A DNA stretch of 64,000 bases. Origin: Oceanibacterium hippocampi. GTDB lineage: Bacteria > Pseudomonadota > Alphaproteobacteria > Sneathiellales > Sneathiellaceae. The notes under the pieces are model-generated. The model was given only the letters and a program-made list of their open reading frames with translations. It ran no database searches and had not been told where the DNA came from. Made by a program: the position numbers and the translations under genes. Shown here piece after piece: positions 34,289 through 45,076 of the stretch; within the stretch, counting starts at the first letter, position 1, and each line of letters starts with the position of its first letter. The stretch is taken from positions 496,001 to 560,000 of the forward strand of contig NZ_FWFR01000001.1 in assembly GCF_900172325.1 (NCBI RefSeq), written 5' to 3'.

Positions 34289-35362
34289 TCAGAACGAGAA
34301 CATCGTCCCTATGAAGCCGACCCAGGTTTCGTCGTCGGCGATCGTCCCCGCTCTGGCGCTGGCACTGTCGTAATCGCCTTCCCAATACTGGACGCCTCCG
34401 AACAGGACGACGCCCGGCCCGAGATCGTAGGATCCGCCAACCTCCACCGCCTGGACATCGCTTCTGTTGCCATTGTTCGGATCGATCTCTATCGCGGCAT
34501 ACTGAATACCGACACCCCAGGGGCCTGTTGCGTAGCGAACGCCGACATTCCAGTCCGTCGTTTCGTCACCGATAACGCTGTCGAATTCGCGGTAACCGGC
34601 ACCGATGGTGAATCCCGCGTAGCCGACGCGCACACCGGCGGACCATTCTTCCGGACCGTCACCCGTGCTTTCATCGTCGGCCGTGCCATACGAACCCGAG
34701 GCTGCAAACTCGATCTCGTTCCACTTGCCGGTGTAGTTCACACCGATCTCGATCACATCGCCGACACTGCCGTCGGACCCGTCGTCGAACTCGGAGCCGC
34801 TGAAGGTACCGCCGCATCCGCCTTCCTCACAGGCGTCGGGTGCGTAGGACGCACCAAGCTGGAAGCCGGCGAAACGCGGGGTGAAATAGGTGACCTTCTC
34901 GGCGTCGCTGGTCAGCGAGACCGGACTGGTATGGGGAAAGTTGCCGGTCAGGCTGATGTTCGGCGAGTTCAGGCCGAATGCCCAGTGCGAGGGCGGCGCC
35001 GATGCGACATGCATCAGGTAGGCCGCCGAGTTTTCCGAACCGATATTCAGACGACCCCAGTTGCCCGCCAGATAGATGAAGCTTTCGTCGATCTGGTCAG
35101 CGCAGGTCTCGGCTTCGAGCTGCACCTGGACACCGACCTGCAGGCCGTTGTCGAGAGTTGTGGAACCGCCGAAGATGAGCTCGGCTTCACGCTGCAGGGT
35201 ACGGGAGCGTCGGCCATCGTCGTTGTCATAATCGACGAACACGAAGGCCGCCTGGAAATAACCACCGACCGTGACCTGGATGGGCTCGGCCGCCTGGGCG
35301 CCGGTGGCCGCGAAAGCGCCGACAGCGACAAGCGCCGTGGTGCCGTACAGGATCTTTTTCAT
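34289..35362 (-). CDS. Outer-membrane porin, copy 2
   Basis: 357 residues. Signal peptide is nearly identical to copy 1 (MKKILYGTTALVAVGAF, then TGAQAAEP). The barrel aligns with copy 1 from end to end, with long identical stretches such as GGSTTLDNGLQVGVQVQLEA and differences concentrated in loops (for example TADDESTG for GQGDDEGV, and an extra loop YDSASARAG near the end). The same cysteine pairs are kept. It ends GTMFSF. ATG 35362 follows GGGGAGCCC. Tandem duplicate; each copy has its own non-coding upstream region. Confidence 0.93.
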   Translation of the reverse strand: MKKILYGTTALVAVGAFAATGAQAAEPIQVTVGGYFQAAFVFVDYDNDDGRRSRTLQREAELIFGGSTTLDNGLQVGVQVQLEAETCADQIDESFIYLAGNWGRLNIGSENSAAYLMHVASAPPSHWAFGLNSPNISLTGNFPHTSPVSLTSDAEKVTYFTPRFAGFQLGASYAPDACEEGGCGGTFSGSEFDDGSDGSVGDVIEIGVNYTGKWNEIEFAASGSYGTADDESTGDGPEEWSAGVRVGYAGFTIGAGYREFDSVIGDETTDWNVGVRYATGPWGVGIQYAAIEIDPNNGNRSDVQAVEVGGSYDLGPGVVLFGGVQYWEGDYDSASARAGTIADDETWVGFIGTMFSF

Positions 35363-35859
35363 GGGCTCCCCACTCCGAAAATGAGTCGTTCCTAAAAAGT
35401 CGACTACAGCATGACCTCATGTTGCGTCGACAGTTGAGCGAACCGGGGTTGTAACGGTCAATTAACGACCTCGTGAGCCATTCTCAAGTTCTTTTCAAAA
35501 ACTCGTGACTGAATGCCTAGACAAAGTTGGCATCGACAACAAACATATTCATTAGACATACGAACGAGACCGGGTTTATCCGCCATTCCTTAAGTACAAC
35601 ACTTTGCATGTATATACTTTGGAGTAATATTGTCTGTCGGTGACTTGCATAGCCGCCCGGACGCTGGTCCGGGAAGGTCGATCATCCGGACAGTTGCCGG
35701 TTCCGGGGATACCGGTCAGACCGGCGTCTGCGGCCTGCGCATCCTGCCCGATTATCAAGCGTTGCGACGACGAGGTTGTTGAGCGGCGACGGCACGCCAT
35801 CTATAACGGCCATTGATGTTCGTCGAGAACAAGTACCCAGACACGGACCCTTTCGAATC
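35363..35859. other. Non-coding region upstream of porin copy 2
   Basis: 497 bp without a convincing gene. The part next to the porin (35400-35640) is clearly AT-rich against its surroundings, with stretches such as TCATTAGACATACG and TGTATATACTTTGG, and is the likely porin promoter and regulator-binding region. The part next to the DUF3576 gene (35650-35859) is GC-rich and should carry its promoter and that of leuS. A short leftward open frame here (35576-35800) looks like chance. Confidence 0.5.
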
Positions 35860-36432
35860 ATGACCAGTGGCACCGAGCCGGCAAAGCAAGGCCGATGGTT
35901 TTCCGTTTTGGCGATCGTCCTGGCAGTGGCCGGAACGCTGACCCTCGGCGGCTGCGAGAATTTCGACACCACCGACACCGCGCCGGCGCCGAAAGGCCGG
36001 CAGACGGCGACCGATATCAACGACCCGAACCGGCAGACGATTTTCGGGCTGGGCGGCATCCTGGGCGGCGAAAATCGCGACAAGGAACAGGGGACGGCCG
36101 GCGGGATCGGCGTCAACAGCTTCCTGTGGCGCGCCTCTCTCGACACCCTGGCCTTCATGCCCCTGACCTCGGCCGACCCGTTCGGCGGCGTGATCATCAC
36201 CGACTGGTACAGCCCGCCGGAAACCCCGGGCGAGCGCTTCAAGCTCACGGTCTACATTCTCGACCGGCGGCTTCGCGCCGATGGCCTCAAAGTCTCGGTA
36301 TTCCGCCAGGTCCGCGACCAGGGCGATTCCGGCTGGGTCGACAGCGCGACCAGCGAGGAAACCTCGGTCAGCCTCGAGAACGCCATCCTGACCCGCGCGC
36401 GCCAGCTCCGCATCGACCAGATCGGCGAATAG
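35860..36432 (+). CDS. DUF3576 lipoprotein
   Basis: 190 residues. A lipoprotein signal is present with hydrophobic core FSVLAIVLAVAGTLTLGGC (lipobox LGGC, Cys at about 33). After a disordered TDTAPAPKG linker comes the conserved core VNSFLWRASLDTLAFMPL, FGGVIITDWYSPP, and TVYILDRRLRADGLKVSVFRQ, which I recall as DUF3576. Function is not known; it lies upstream of leuS and lptE in this order in related genomes as far as I recall, which hints at an envelope role. ATG 35860 was chosen because it gives a normal lipoprotein signal. Confidence 0.85.
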   Translation: MTSGTEPAKQGRWFSVLAIVLAVAGTLTLGGCENFDTTDTAPAPKGRQTATDINDPNRQTIFGLGGILGGENRDKEQGTAGGIGVNSFLWRASLDTLAFMPLTSADPFGGVIITDWYSPPETPGERFKLTVYILDRRLRADGLKVSVFRQVRDQGDSGWVDSATSEETSVSLENAILTRARQLRIDQIGE

Positions 36433-36501
36433 TCCCGTTACCAGTGCCGGTCCGGTCCGACCCGGACCAAGGGTCACATTTCAATTCAGGCAGCTTTTAA
36501 C

Positions 36502-39063
36502 ATGTCGCGTTACAATGCCAAGGAAGTCGAGGCCAAGTGGCAGCAGGCCTGGTCCGAGCAGCGGATATTCGAGGCCAGGGCTGAGCCCGGCCGCCCGAAA
36601 TACTACGTGCTGGAGATGTTCCCCTACCCGTCCGGGCGCATCCACATGGGGCATGTACGGAACTATACCCTCGGCGACGTGGTTGCCCGCTATCGCCGCG
36701 CGCGCGGTTTCAATGTCATTCACCCTATGGGCTGGGACGCGTTCGGACTGCCGGCCGAGAATGCCGCCCGGGACAAGGGCATCCATCCGGCCCGGTGGAC
36801 CTACGACAATATCGCCAACATGCGGGCCGAGCTGAAAAGCATGGGCCTGGCGATCGACTGGACCCGCGAGATCGCGACCTGCCACCCCGGTTACTATGGC
36901 CATCAGCAGAAGCTGTTCCTCGATTTCCTGAAGGCCGGGCTGGTCGACCGCAAGGAATCGGCCGTCAACTGGGATCCGGTGGACCAGACGGTGCTCGCCA
37001 ACGAACAGGTCATCGATGGCCGGGGCTGGCGGTCGGGCGCACTCGTGGAGAAGCGCAAGCTGGCCCAGTGGGTGTTCAGGATCACCGCCTTTGCCGATGA
37101 GCTCCTGGAGAGCCTGGGCGAACTCGAGCGCTGGCCCGCGCGTGTCCGCCTGATGCAGGAGAACTGGATCGGCCGCTCGGAAGGCGCCTATGTGAACTTT
37201 CCGATCGTCGGGCGGGACAGCGCGCTCAAGATCTTCACGACGCGGCACGACACGCTGTTCGGGGCGAGCTTCATGGCCCTCTCGGCAGATCATCCGCTGG
37301 CCCGCCAGGCCGGCGAGAAGGATCCGGCTGTCGCCGACTTCATCGCAGAATGCCAGCGCATGGGGACCACCGAGGAGGCGATCGAGAAGGCCGAGAAGCG
37401 CGGCATTGACATCGGACTGCGGGTTCGCCATCCGATCGACCCGAGCCGCGAATTGCCGGTCTATATCGCCAATTTCGTCCTCATGGATTACGGCACCGGG
37501 GCGATCTTCGGCTGCCCGGCCCACGATCAGCGCGACTTCGATTTCGCCACCCGCTACGGCCTGCCGATCGTTCCAGTCGTGGCGCCCAAGGGCGACGCGG
37601 CGGCGGTCGCATCCCTCGATACGGCTTACGTGGGCGATGGCCTGCTGATAAATTCCGGATTCCTCGATGGCATGACGGTCGCCGACGCGAAGGCGGCGAT
37701 GGCCGAGAAGCTCCGCGAACTCGACGCCGGCGAGCCGACTGTGACGTTCCGCCTGCGCGACTGGGGATTGTCGCGCCAGCGTTACTGGGGCTGTCCGATC
37801 CCCGTCATTCATTGCGAAAGCTGCGGCATCGTACCGGTGCCCGAGTCTGACCTGCCGGTGATTCTTCCCGACGACGTGACGTTTGACCGGCCCGGCAACC
37901 CACTCGACCATCATCCGACCTGGAAACATGTCGATTGCCCGTCCTGCGGCCGGGCAGCCCGACGCGAAACCGACACCATGGACACTTTCGTCGATTCGTC
38001 CTGGTACTTCGCACGCTTCTGCTCGCCGCGGGCGGATGTCCCGATCGTTCGGGAAGAAGTCGATTACTGGCTTCCGGTCGACCAGTATATCGGCGGTATC
38101 GAGCATGCGATCCTGCACCTGCTTTATTCCCGCTTCTATTCCCGGGCGATGAAGCAATGCGACTGGGTTTCGGTCGACGAACCGTTCGACGGCCTGTTCA
38201 CCCAGGGCATGGTCTGCCACGAGACGTACAAGAGCGCCGACGGCGCCTGGCTCTATCCGGAAGAGCTCGAATGGCTCGAGGATGGCGGCGTGCGCGAGCG
38301 TCAGTCCGGCAAGCCGGTCACGGTCGGCCGTTCGGAATCGATGTCGAAGTCGAAAAAGAACGTCATCGACCCGGGCGCCATCATCGACAAGTACGGCGCG
38401 GACACCGCGCGCTGGTTCATGCTGTCCGACAGCCCGCCGGAACGGGACATGGAATGGACCGACGCCGGGGTCAGCGGCGCCTGGCGGTTCAGCCAGCGGC
38501 TGTGGCGGCAGATCGTCGAATCCGCGCCCCGTCACGCGGCGGCCCCGGATGCCCTGCCGAACGACATCGACGATGCCGGGCTCGCCGTTCGTCGGGCCAC
38601 GCACAAGACGATCCGGGATGTCGGCGCGGCGATCGATGGTTTCCATTTCAACGTCGCGGTCGCCCGCATCCACGAATTCTCCCGCGTCCTCGGCAGCTAT
38701 GAGGGTGAGGGTCCGTCGGCCGACTGGGTAATCCGGGAAGCGCTCGATGCGCTGGTTCGCCTGTTCGCGCCGATGATGCCGCATCTGGCCGAAGAAGCCT
38801 GGTCAACCCTAGGGCATTCAGGGCTTGTTGCGGAGGCGGAATGGCCGGCTTTCGACCCGCAACTGGTGGTCGACGACACGGTTACCATCGTCGTCCAGGT
38901 CGGCGGCAAGACGCGCGCCAAGCTCGAACTGGCACGCGATCTGGACGAACGTGCCGTGCGTGAAGCGGCCTTCGCCAGTGACAATGTCGTCCGGGCGATG
39001 GCCGGCAAGACGGCACGCAAGGTCATCGTCGTACCGAATCGGCTCGTCAATGTCGTGGTCTAG
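36502..39063 (+). CDS. leuS: Leucyl-tRNA synthetase
   Basis: 853 residues, normal length. Class I motifs: [15 protein letters not shown] (HIGH region, about 38-52) and SMSKSKKN (KMSKS, about 614-621). The editing domain lies between, with a Zn-type cluster CESCGIVPV and CPSCG in the middle. The C-terminal tRNA-binding domain is complete. It charges tRNA-Leu. ATG 36502; 69 bp after the DUF3576 gene. Its stop overlaps the start of lptE by 14 bp. Confidence 0.98.
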   Translation: MSRYNAKEVEAKWQQAWSEQRIFEARAEPGRPKYYVLEMFPYPSGRIHMGHVRNYTLGDVVARYRRARGFNVIHPMGWDAFGLPAENAARDKGIHPARWTYDNIANMRAELKSMGLAIDWTREIATCHPGYYGHQQKLFLDFLKAGLVDRKESAVNWDPVDQTVLANEQVIDGRGWRSGALVEKRKLAQWVFRITAFADELLESLGELERWPARVRLMQENWIGRSEGAYVNFPIVGRDSALKIFTTRHDTLFGASFMALSADHPLARQAGEKDPAVADFIAECQRMGTTEEAIEKAEKRGIDIGLRVRHPIDPSRELPVYIANFVLMDYGTGAIFGCPAHDQRDFDFATRYGLPIVPVVAPKGDAAAVASLDTAYVGDGLLINSGFLDGMTVADAKAAMAEKLRELDAGEPTVTFRLRDWGLSRQRYWGCPIPVIHCESCGIVPVPESDLPVILPDDVTFDRPGNPLDHHPTWKHVDCPSCGRAARRETDTMDTFVDSSWYFARFCSPRADVPIVREEVDYWLPVDQYIGGIEHAILHLLYSRFYSRAMKQCDWVSVDEPFDGLFTQGMVCHETYKSADGAWLYPEELEWLEDGGVRERQSGKPVTVGRSESMSKSKKNVIDPGAIIDKYGADTARWFMLSDSPPERDMEWTDAGVSGAWRFSQRLWRQIVESAPRHAAAPDALPNDIDDAGLAVRRATHKTIRDVGAAIDGFHFNVAVARIHEFSRVLGSYEGEGPSADWVIREALDALVRLFAPMMPHLAEEAWSTLGHSGLVAEAEWPAFDPQLVVDDTVTIVVQVGGKTRAKLELARDLDERAVREAAFASDNVVRAMAGKTARKVIVVPNRLVNVVV

Positions 39064-39574
39064 ACGGCAGGTTCTCGGCGCTCTCGCGCTGCTGCCACTC
39101 GGCGCCTGCGGTTTCCAGCCGCTCTATGGCGAGCGTGGAATCGCCGGCGGCAAGGTGGCCCCCCTCCTCGGCGCCATCAAGATCCAGAACGTGTCGATCG
39201 CGGGCGAATTCTCGCGATTCGGCTTCGAGCTTCAGGAGCGGCTGATCGATCGGCTGACACCGAAAGGCCAGCCGGCCGCGCCACTTTATGCGCTCAAGGT
39301 GGACGCCGCGGTGTCACGGTCGAACCTGCTGATCCAGCTCGACAATACCGTGCGACGGCGAAACCTGACCATCCGCGCGAATTTCGAACTCGTCGATCTC
39401 AGCGACAACAAGGTGGTCTATTCGAGCCAGACCCGCGCGTTGTCGAGCTACAACATCGTCGATTCCGATTTTGCCAACCTGATCAGCGAACGGGATGCCG
39501 GCCTTCGCGCCGCCAAGTCGGTCAGCGAGGAAATCACCATCCAGCTCGCCAGCCACTTCTCGCGCGTCGGCTGA
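39050..39574 (+). CDS. lptE: LPS-assembly lipoprotein LptE
   Basis: 174 residues. The signal sequence starts [15 protein letters not shown] with a lipobox LGAC (Cys at about 20), followed by GFQPLYG, the standard LptE/RlpB start. SRRQVLG resembles a twin-arginine motif. LptE plugs the LptD barrel and helps deliver LPS to the outer leaflet. ATG 39050 begins within the last codons of leuS. Next gene, holA, begins 3 bp after its stop. The leuS-lptE-holA order is widely conserved. Confidence 0.93.
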   Translation: MSWSRRQVLGALALLPLGACGFQPLYGERGIAGGKVAPLLGAIKIQNVSIAGEFSRFGFELQERLIDRLTPKGQPAAPLYALKVDAAVSRSNLLIQLDNTVRRRNLTIRANFELVDLSDNKVVYSSQTRALSSYNIVDSDFANLISERDAGLRAAKSVSEEITIQLASHFSRVG

Positions 39575-39577
39575 GCC

Positions 39578-40609
39578 ATGCGTTTCCGGCCCGCCGACTT
39601 CAACGCCCTCCTCCGCGACGGCCGCGGCGACATTCGGGCGCTGCTGCTCTACGGGCCGGACGAGGGACTTGTGCGCGAACGCGCCCGGGCCATTGTCCAG
39701 TGGGTTCTCGGCGCCCCGGACGATCCGTTCCGACTCGCCCGTATCGACGCGTCGGAACTGGCGGACGACCCCGCACGGCTCGCCGACGAGGCGGCGGCGC
39801 TGGCCTTCACCGGCGGCCGGCGGCTCGTGCATGTCCGCGACGGCTCCAACCGGCTGACACCGCTCTTCAAGGACTTCTTCGCCGATGCGCCGGGCCAGGC
39901 CTTCGTGCTCGTCGAGGCGGGCGCGCTCAGGACGCGGGACAGCCTGCCGACCCTGTTCGAGAAGGAAGGAACGGCGGCCGTCCTGCCCTGCTACCCGGAT
40001 GAGCCCGCCGACCTGGCCGAACTGCTGCGAGACGAGCTGCGGCGCGCCGGTATCGGCGCCGATCCGGATGCGCTCGCCTTCCTGCAGACCGTCCTCGGGC
40101 AGGATCGGGCCTTCGCCAGGAATGCACTGGAGAAACTCAGGCTCTACAAGCATGGCGATGACGGCCCGCTCACCCTGCAGGAAGCGCGGGATTGCGTGGC
40201 CGACTCGAACGAGTTCCGCTTCGACGCCATAGTCCGCGCGGCGATGGAAGGTGATCAGCCGGCGCTCGATCGGGCGCTCGATACGGCGTTCGGCGAAGGC
40301 ATGTCGCCGGTGGCGATCTTCCGCGTTACCCAGAACCAGGTGCAGCGCCTGCTGGAACTGGCGAGTAGCGGGCGGAACCCGAGCGAGGCAATCGGCAAGC
40401 TGCGACCGCCCCTGCCGCCGCGCGCGAAGCAGGAAATGGCCCGGCAACTGCGACTATGGCCACGCGACAAGCTGGCCGGCGCGCTGCGGCTGTTGCTCGA
40501 GGCCGAGCTCGACGCGAAGTCCTCCGGACTTCCCGACCAGGCGATCTGCCGGCACGCGCTGATGCGACTCGCCACCGCAGGCCGCGTCTTCGCCAGCGGG
40601 CGCCGCTGA
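39578..40609 (+). CDS. holA: DNA polymerase III subunit delta
   Basis: 343 residues. Clamp-loader delta: N-terminal RecA-like module with LLYGPDEGLVRERA, then the LVEAGALRTRDSLPTLFEK region, and C-terminal helices (RQLRLWPRDKLAGALRLL). It opens the beta clamp during loading. It has no functional Walker site, as expected for delta. ATG 39578; convergent with parB (21 bp between stops). Confidence 0.93.
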   Translation: MRFRPADFNALLRDGRGDIRALLLYGPDEGLVRERARAIVQWVLGAPDDPFRLARIDASELADDPARLADEAAALAFTGGRRLVHVRDGSNRLTPLFKDFFADAPGQAFVLVEAGALRTRDSLPTLFEKEGTAAVLPCYPDEPADLAELLRDELRRAGIGADPDALAFLQTVLGQDRAFARNALEKLRLYKHGDDGPLTLQEARDCVADSNEFRFDAIVRAAMEGDQPALDRALDTAFGEGMSPVAIFRVTQNQVQRLLELASSGRNPSEAIGKLRPPLPPRAKQEMARQLRLWPRDKLAGALRLLLEAELDAKSSGLPDQAICRHALMRLATAGRVFASGRR

Positions 40610-40630
40610 ACCGGGCACCCGGGTCGTCGG

Positions 40631-41614
40631 TCAATGATCGGATTTGTCGTCCAGATCGGCGAGGTCGGCCGCGATCGCCGCCGTCGGATCGATATCGCCC
40701 AGGGCCTCTTCCTCGTATGACCCACCGTCGTTCCGGTAGTCTATGTGGCGGGAAAGCCGGCGGCAGATCTCGTCCAGATCCTCGAGCGTCTCGTAGTGAA
40801 TTGTCAGCAGTCCGCCGGCCATGCCGCGATGCTCCAGCGTCACCTTCATGCCGAGCGTCGCCGACAGGTCGCCCTCGAGAGCGGCCGTATCGGAATCCTT
40901 TTGTGGCCGGGGCTTTCGCGGTGCCTTGGGCTTGTGGCCTTCCGCCAGCTTCTCGACCTGCCGGACATTCAGGCCCTTGGCAACGATCTGCCTGGCGAGC
41001 CCCTCCGGATCGTCCGCGGTAATGATCGCCCGCGCCGCGCCGGCCGAGATCTTGCCCTCGTCCACCAGCGCCAGGACACTGTCCGGCAGGCTCAGGAGCC
41101 GCAGCATGTTGGCGACATGGGAACGGCTCTTGCCGAGGCCCTTGCTCAGTTGCTCCTGGGTATACTTGAACGATTCGATCAGCGCGTGGTAGCCGCGCGC
41201 CTCTTCGACCGGGCTCAGATCCTCGCGCTGGATATTCTCGATGAGGGCGATTTCGAGGGTATCGGCATCGCTGAGATCGCGGATGACGACCGGGACCTCA
41301 TGAACCTCTGCCCGTTGGGCCGCCCGCCAGCGCCGTTCGCCGGCGACGATCTCGTAAACGTCTTCCTCGTTTGCGATCCGGCGCACCAGGATCGGCTGCA
41401 GGATGCCCTTCTCGCGGATCGATTCGACGAGACCCTGCAGGCTCTCTTCCTCGAAGCGCCGACGTGGCTGATTGGCGTTCGGCCGAATCTGGCCGATCGG
41501 CACCAGTTTGCCGGAGCGGATCCGCTCGAGACTGGCCATGTCCGCCGCGTCATCGTCGCCGAGCAGCGCCGACAGGCCACGGCCCAGTTTGCGCTTTCCG
41601 ATATCCTCGATCAT
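40631..41614 (-). CDS. parB: Chromosome partitioning protein ParB
   Basis: 327 residues. N-terminus MIEDIGKRKLGRGLSALLGD, ParB/Srx box with RRRFEEESLQGL and GERRWRAAQRAEVHEVPV (CTP-binding GERR patch), helix-turn-helix with LSKGLGKSRSHVANMLRLL, and a C-terminal dimer domain. It nucleates on parS and spreads. Two parS sites are within 5 kb (43070, 45054). ATG 41614 was chosen over TTG 41623. Follows parA with a 71-bp gap. Confidence 0.97.
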   Translation of the reverse strand: MIEDIGKRKLGRGLSALLGDDDAADMASLERIRSGKLVPIGQIRPNANQPRRRFEEESLQGLVESIREKGILQPILVRRIANEEDVYEIVAGERRWRAAQRAEVHEVPVVIRDLSDADTLEIALIENIQREDLSPVEEARGYHALIESFKYTQEQLSKGLGKSRSHVANMLRLLSLPDSVLALVDEGKISAGAARAIITADDPEGLARQIVAKGLNVRQVEKLAEGHKPKAPRKPRPQKDSDTAALEGDLSATLGMKVTLEHRGMAGGLLTIHYETLEDLDEICRRLSRHIDYRNDGGSYEEEALGDIDPTAAIAADLADLDDKSDH

Positions 41615-41685
41615 GGATGCCAATCCTCTGCCCCGACCCGGATATATGGTCGCATTATCGGGGGAGCAATCAAATACGGGATGGT

Positions 41686-42513
41686 TCAGGCGGCCTGCAA
41701 TGCGCCCTCGCGGCGGATCATTTCACGGGCGAGCCGAATATAGGCCTGGCTGCCGGCGCATTTGTAGTCATACACCAGTGCCGGCTTGCCGTGGCTCGGC
41801 GCCTCGGAAATTCGTACGTTTCGCGGAATGATCGTTTCGTAGACCTTGCTTCCGAGATACGCGCGAACATCTTGGGCGACCTGGTCGGAAAGATTGTTCC
41901 GGCGGTCAAACATCGTCAGGACGACACCTTGTATCTCCAGACCCGGATTGAGCGAATGGCGAACCCGCTCCAATGTCCGGATGAGAAGGCTCAGGCCTTC
42001 GAGCGCGAAGAACTCGCATTGCAGCGGCACCAGGACCGCGTCAGCCGCGACCATCGCGTTCAACGTCAGCAGGCTCAGCGACGGCGGGCAATCGATCAGG
42101 ATGAAGTCGTACAGCGACCGGACTGGGTCGATCGCTTCCTTCAGACGATGGCTGCGGCGCGGCACGTCGACCAGCTCGAGTTCGGCGCCGCTCAGATCGG
42201 TGGTGGAGGGCACCACCTCCAGGTTCGGAATGCCGCAGCGGACCGTCGCCCGCGAGATCGGCGTATCACCCAGAAGGCAATGGTAGATGTTCTCGCCGAC
42301 GGCGCGGCGGTCGATGCCGAGCCCCGTGCCGGCATTGCCCTGCGGATCGAGATCGACGATCAATACGCGGCGGCCGATTGCCGCCAGTCCGGTCGCCAGG
42401 TTGATGGCGGTCGTGGTCTTGCCGACCCCACCCTTCTGATTGGCAACGGCGAGCACGCGCGCGCGGGCGGGCGTCTCGTCAGGGATCCCGTCGATCGAAT
42501 GCAACATTGTCAT
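41686..42513 (-). CDS. parA: Chromosome partitioning ATPase ParA
   Basis: 275 residues. Deviant Walker A KGGVGKTTTAINLA (about 26-39), VLIVDLDPQGNAGTG, and Walker B region YDFILIDCPPSLSLLT. ATP-dependent nucleoid binding moves ParB-parS complexes. ATG 42513 lies 35 bp inside the 3' end of rsmG, so the two genes overlap. Second to last gene of the mnmE-mnmG-rsmG-parA-parB string. Confidence 0.97.
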   Translation of the reverse strand: MTMLHSIDGIPDETPARARVLAVANQKGGVGKTTTAINLATGLAAIGRRVLIVDLDPQGNAGTGLGIDRRAVGENIYHCLLGDTPISRATVRCGIPNLEVVPSTTDLSGAELELVDVPRRSHRLKEAIDPVRSLYDFILIDCPPSLSLLTLNAMVAADAVLVPLQCEFFALEGLSLLIRTLERVRHSLNPGLEIQGVVLTMFDRRNNLSDQVAQDVRAYLGSKVYETIIPRNVRISEAPSHGKPALVYDYKCAGSQAYIRLAREMIRREGALQAA

Positions 42514-43144
42514 GTCGGCGAAGGCCCTTCCAGCGGAGGATGACTCCGTCCGTTGCCGTTTGGCTGGGGAGTCGGTCAGGCGTGATATTCCAATATTTAG
42601 CGGCTTCGGTCAACTCAGCGTCTACATCTTGACCCTTCGGAAAGAGAAAGATCGTGTCCTCCCGGGCAAGCGGCTCGGCCAGTTCCAGCAGGCGCGCGAC
42701 CGGCGCCAGTGCCCGCGCCGATATCACCGCCGCCCCGGTTACGGGGACCTCCTCGATCCGGCAGTTATGGACCGTCACGACGGTTTCGGTCTCACGGGCT
42801 ACCTGACGGAGAAAAATGCATTTCCGGAGGTCCGATTCGACAAGATGAACATCACTGGCGCCCAGGATGGCCATGACCAGACCGGGAAAACCGGCACCGC
42901 TGCCCAGGTCAACCCAGGGTCCGGCCGACATCTCGGGGACATGCGACAGGAGTTGCGCGGAGTCGAGAAAGTGACGGCGCCAGACATCCTCAAGAGTACG
43001 CTTTCCGACGAGATTGATGGCCCCCTGCCACTGCCGGAGAAGGATCTCGTAGCGCTCGAGGCGCTCCATTGTTTCACGTGAAACATCGGCGCGGGCAGAG
43101 AACGCCTCCGCCGTCAGGGACCGGACATCAGGCCGACTGGTCAT
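42479..43144 (-). CDS. rsmG: 16S rRNA (guanine527-N7)-methyltransferase RsmG
   Basis: 221 residues. The SAM motif is [16 protein letters not shown], with [25 protein letters not shown] and [16 protein letters not shown], all typical RsmG. It methylates G527 of 16S rRNA. The first 26 codons contain a complete parS site (43070-43085), translated as part of VSRETME, so the site constrains the protein here. Overlaps mnmG by 17 bp and parA by 35 bp. Confidence 0.96.
   Translation of the reverse strand: MTSRPDVRSLTAEAFSARADVSRETMERLERYEILLRQWQGAINLVGKRTLEDVWRRHFLDSAQLLSHVPEMSAGPWVDLGSGAGFPGLVMAILGASDVHLVESDLRKCIFLRQVARETETVVTVHNCRIEEVPVTGAAVISARALAPVARLLELAEPLAREDTIFLFPKGQDVDAELTEAAKYWNITPDRLPSQTATDGVILRWKGLRRHDNVAFDRRDP
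43070..43085. other. parS site inside rsmG
   Basis: TGTTTCACGTGAAACA, a perfect 16-bp palindrome identical to the widely conserved ParB-binding parS sequence. It lies within the rsmG reading frame, about 1.5 kb from parB. Confidence 0.96.
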
Positions 43145-44999
43145 AGGAGCGCTTTTCGGCGCGACGAATATGTCCGAGTATCGCCGTGAGCGCCGCGGGC
43201 GTGACGCCGGGAATGCGACCGGCCTGTCCGAGACTCGCCGGCCGGGCCGATTTCAGTTTCTCCCGCACCTCGTTGGAAAGCCCCGTAACCGCATCAAAAT
43301 CGAGATCCGGGCTGAGCCGGAGCGCCTCGTCCCGGCGGAAGGCGACGATATCCGCCGATTGCCGGTTCAGATAGGTCGCGTAGACCGCCTCGATCTCCAG
43401 GCATTCGGCGACCTGGGCCGGGAGGTCTCCGAGCTCCGGCCAGATCTTGTGAAGCGCCGAAATCCCGATCCCCGGGTAGGACAGGAGCTGAAACGCCGAC
43501 CGGTTGACCCCGTCCTGGTTGATCGGGAGACCCGCCCTGGCAGCAACAGAGGGCGATACCGTCAGCGAGCGCATCAGCGTCAGTGCTCCCTCGATCGCCG
43601 CCGCCTGGTCCCGAAAACGCGCCGCGCGGTCGCTCCCGACAAGTCCGAGATCGATACCCTTCTGCGTCAGGCGGCGGTCCGCGTTATCCGCCCGCAGACT
43701 GAGCCGATACTCGGCGCGGGAGGTGAACATGCGATAGGGTTCGCTCGTTCCCTTGGTGACGAGATCGTCGATCATCACCCCGATGTAGGACTCGCTTCGG
43801 TCGAATACGACCGGGTCCGACCCGGCGGCCGATCGTGCCGCGTTCAGCCCGGCGACCAGACCCTGGGCGGCCGCTTCCTCATAGCCCGTGGTACCGTTGA
43901 TCTGGCCGGCAAGATAGAGGCCGGGCAGACGCTTCGTCTCCAGCGAGGGCAGCAACTCGCGCGGATCGACGAAGTCATACTCTATGGCATAACCCGGGCG
44001 GATAATCTCCGTTCGAGCGAGGCCGGGGATCGTGGCCACCAACGCCTTCTGGATCTCGGCGGGCAGAGACGTCGAAATCCCGTTGGGATAGACGGTGTCG
44101 TCGTCAATACCTTCCGGCTCGAGAAATATCTGGTGTCGATCACGATCCCCGAAGCGGACAACCTTGTCCTCGATGGACGGGCAATATCGCGGCCCCGTCC
44201 CCTCGATCTGGCCCGAATAGATCGCTGCGACATGAAGATTCGCGCGGATGATGTCGTGGGTCGCGCGCGTCGTTCCGGTTATATGGCATGGCACTTGTGG
44301 CGCCGTAACCCGCTCGGTCAGAAACGACAGGAACTCCGGGGCCTCATCGCCGTCCTGAACGTCAAGCCCAGCCCAGTCGATTGTCGACCCGCGCAGACGG
44401 GGCGGCGTCCCGGTCTTGAGACGCCCAAGGCGAAACTCGAGCCGTTCAAGCGTGAGGGCCATTCCCACCGATGGCGCGTCACCGACGCGACCGGCCGGCC
44501 AGGTTTCGGAACCCAGATGGATAAGGCCGCGCAGGAATGTCCCGGTGGTCAGAATAACCCGTTCAGCAGTGAAGCGCCGGCCATCCTCGGTGACTATACC
44601 TGTAACCCGCCCGTTCCGGATCGCCAGATCCTCTGCGGCGGCCGCCACCACCTCAAGATTCGCGGTCCCGGAGATCTCCGCCTGCATCGCCGCGCGATAG
44701 CGGGCCCGGTCCGACTGGGTACGCGGCCCGCGGACCGCTGGTCCCTTGCGACGGTTCAAGAGGCGATACTGGATGGCCGCCGCGTCCCCGATCCGGCCCA
44801 TGAGGCCATCGAGGGCATCGATCTCGCGCACAAGATGTCCCTTGCCCAGTCCGCCGATAGCCGGATTGCAGGACATCTCCCCGATGGTTTCCGGCTTGTG
44901 GGTAATGAGCAGCGTGCGCGCGCCAATGCGCGCCGAAGCCGCAGCGGCTTCGGTACCGGCATGGCCGCCCCCGATGACGATGACATCATATGCACTCAC
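43128..44999 (-). CDS. mnmG: tRNA uridine-5-carboxymethylaminomethyl(34) synthesis protein MnmG
   Basis: 623 residues. FAD-binding [10 protein letters not shown] at 11-20, then [38 protein letters not shown] and [14 protein letters not shown], all MnmG signatures. With MnmE it builds the cmnm5 group on U34 of certain tRNAs. ATG 44999. The stop overlaps rsmG by 17 bp. The upstream gap to mnmE (45000-45076) holds a parS site. Confidence 0.97.
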   Translation of the reverse strand: MSAYDVIVIGGGHAGTEAAAASARIGARTLLITHKPETIGEMSCNPAIGGLGKGHLVREIDALDGLMGRIGDAAAIQYRLLNRRKGPAVRGPRTQSDRARYRAAMQAEISGTANLEVVAAAAEDLAIRNGRVTGIVTEDGRRFTAERVILTTGTFLRGLIHLGSETWPAGRVGDAPSVGMALTLERLEFRLGRLKTGTPPRLRGSTIDWAGLDVQDGDEAPEFLSFLTERVTAPQVPCHITGTTRATHDIIRANLHVAAIYSGQIEGTGPRYCPSIEDKVVRFGDRDRHQIFLEPEGIDDDTVYPNGISTSLPAEIQKALVATIPGLARTEIIRPGYAIEYDFVDPRELLPSLETKRLPGLYLAGQINGTTGYEEAAAQGLVAGLNAARSAAGSDPVVFDRSESYIGVMIDDLVTKGTSEPYRMFTSRAEYRLSLRADNADRRLTQKGIDLGLVGSDRAARFRDQAAAIEGALTLMRSLTVSPSVAARAGLPINQDGVNRSAFQLLSYPGIGISALHKIWPELGDLPAQVAECLEIEAVYATYLNRQSADIVAFRRDEALRLSPDLDFDAVTGLSNEVREKLKSARPASLGQAGRIPGVTPAALTAILGHIRRAEKRSYDQSA

Positions 45000-45053
45000 C
45001 CCGGCTTTTTATGGACCTCCGTTGCCGCTGTCAAAGCCGTTGATGCCGCGCGA

Positions 45054-45069
45054 TGTTTCACGTGAAACA
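45054..45069. other. parS site between mnmG and mnmE
   Basis: TGTTTCACGTGAAACA, a perfect 16-bp palindrome, identical to the site in rsmG. It lies in the 77-bp gap between mnmE and mnmG, about 3.4 kb from parB. Confidence 0.97.
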
Positions 45070-45076
45070 ATTCACG

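Noticed and set aside
35576-35800. Short leftward open frame in the porin upstream region
   Set aside because: 74 codons, no ribosome site, no motif, and mixed composition. Better explained as chance in a regulatory region.
36454-36468. Small hairpin GGTCCG-ACC-CGGACC between the DUF3576 gene and leuS
   Set aside because: Only 6 bp of stem and no U-tract; too weak to call a terminator.
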